Assembly (NCBI GenBank): GCA_030040015.1
Contig: JASHUM010000130.1
Span: 1-32,578 of the forward strand
Direction: 5' to 3'
Length of the DNA stretch: 32,578 nt
From: Acidimicrobiales bacterium
GTDB taxonomy: Bacteria > Actinomycetota > Acidimicrobiia > Acidimicrobiales > UBA8190
Numbering within the stretch: the first letter of the stretch is position 1; each line of letters begins with the position of its first letter. The translations under genes and the position numbers were made by a program. The notes beneath the pieces were generated by a model. The model ran no database searches. It was not told the DNA's origin and worked only from the letters and a program-made list of their open reading frames with translations. This document shows positions 31,929-32,578 of this stretch, one piece after another.

Positions 31929-32567
31929 GTGGCCAAGGATCCCGCCCTCCTGAGCGAATTCGAAGCCGAGCAGGACGAGTTCGTCTCCCTGGCCAACACC
32001 CTGACCGACGAGCAGTGGCACACCATGTCGTTGTGTGCGGGCTGGACGGTTCGCCAGGTCGTCGTCCACGTGGCCTGGCACATCCACCGGAGCATGGGCG
32101 AAGTGCTCGGCACCGGAGTCAGGGTGCTCGTGTCCGGACCTGCCAAGGTGGCCGCCGGGCAAGTGGCCCGTGACGAGGATCGCTCCACGCAGAGCCTGAT
32201 CGATTGGTTGACCAGACCTGGGCAGCGCAACCGGGTCAATCTCGGCGAACTGGTGATCCACCAGCAGGACGTGCGCCGGCCCCTCGGGCTCACCCGTTCC
32301 ATCCCGGCCGAGCGTGTGCGAGGCATCTTGGACTACTGCATGACTCGTTCCGGGAGCGCCAGCCTCGTCCCCGGTGTCCGCAAGCGGATCGACGGTCTGC
32401 GTCTGGTCGCCACCGACATGGAATGGTCTGCCGGACAAGGGCCCGAGGTCAGCGGGCCTGCCGAGGCGCTCCTCATGGCCGCGAACGGCAGAGACGCCGC
32501 CCTCGGCGACCTGCAGGGAGCAGGGGTAGCGACGCTGGCCAGCCGCATGGCCCCCGGGACGGGCTGA
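31929..32567 (+). CDS. DinB-fold / maleylpyruvate-isomerase-like protein
   Basis: About 212 aa from GTG 31929, which has GGAAGGGG 5 nt upstream; GTG 31914, overlapping the previous stop, and GTG 31926 are also open. It follows the actinobacterial TIGR03083 pattern: LCAGWTVRQVVVHVAWHIHRSMG with metal-binding His in the first helices, and LGELVIHQQDVRRPLGL carrying the third His. Members include mycothiol-dependent maleylpyruvate isomerase, but most are uncharacterised. This fits a mycothiol-using host, though mycothiol use is not shown here. The frame closes just before the window end. Confidence 0.85.
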   Translation: MAKDPALLSEFEAEQDEFVSLANTLTDEQWHTMSLCAGWTVRQVVVHVAWHIHRSMGEVLGTGVRVLVSGPAKVAAGQVARDEDRSTQSLIDWLTRPGQRNRVNLGELVIHQQDVRRPLGLTRSIPAERVRGILDYCMTRSGSASLVPGVRKRIDGLRLVATDMEWSAGQGPEVSGPAEALLMAANGRDAALGDLQGAGVATLASRMAPGTG

Positions 32568-32578
32568 TCAACTCCTCA

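Overview
This is a high-GC chromosomal window whose gene content and promoter style point to an actinomycete. The evidence is a DtxR/IdeR-type regulator, a mycothiol-enzyme-like DinB-fold protein, the rimO-pgsA-cinA-thpR-recA order, an actinobacterial LexA box, and many start codons placed 6-8 nt after a TANNNT-like -10 element, as in leaderless mRNAs. An Acidimicrobiia-like lineage is my best guess, but I cannot prove it from one window. No CRISPR array, insertion sequence or intact integrase is visible.

Layout. (1) Positions 1-3254 are a lower-GC accessory segment ending at the 3' end of a tRNA-Ser(UGA) gene. It holds a glycine-zipper-like ORF cut by the window edge, a PEGA-like hypothetical protein, coding relics, a GIY-YIG-like protein and an XRE/ImmA-IrrE regulator-protease. 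This looks like one end of an integrated element. (2) 3358-9116 is metabolic: prephenate dehydratase (pheA) divergent from larB-larC (nickel-pincer cofactor), a small acidic protein, a group II PLP decarboxylase and an agmatinase-family ureohydrolase. (3) 9193-16523 holds a VC0807-like membrane protein, a PAS-GGDEF-EAL c-di-GMP protein, a GNAT acetyltransferase, a sulfatase, a two-domain split-barrel flavoprotein and a DtxR-family regulator. (4) 16662-22907 holds a 54-aa protein with a PHO-box-like array upstream, a CYTH-CHAD protein, a Nudix hydrolase, a degenerate-GGDEF membrane protein with a Gly/Ser/Thr stalk, a Thr/Pro-rich anchored protein and an MFS transporter with a strong terminator. 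(5) 22908-23353 is a structured, gene-free leader-like region with a T9 terminator hairpin before a putative ExxE-motif transporter and a coupled small membrane protein. (6) 24692-32567 holds tRNA-Ser(GCU), the coupled rimO-pgsA-cinA operon, an antisense insertion of a macrodomain protein and a secreted eqolisin (glutamic peptidase), then thpR, SOS-controlled recA, a SRPBCC protein and a DinB/maleylpyruvate-isomerase-like protein.

Tight packing is a theme. Five junctions use a GTGA start/stop overlap (larB/larC, dtxR-like/split-barrel, ExxE transporter/small membrane protein, rimO/pgsA, pgsA/cinA). Two convergent gene pairs overlap at their 3' ends. The most promising leads are the 22908-23353 leader, the 11-bp-phased GTTCACC array at 16930-16980, the degenerate-GGDEF stalk protein, the overlapping divergent -10 elements between pheA and larB, and the tRNA-linked island. 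I did not find a complete system that I can call new with confidence.
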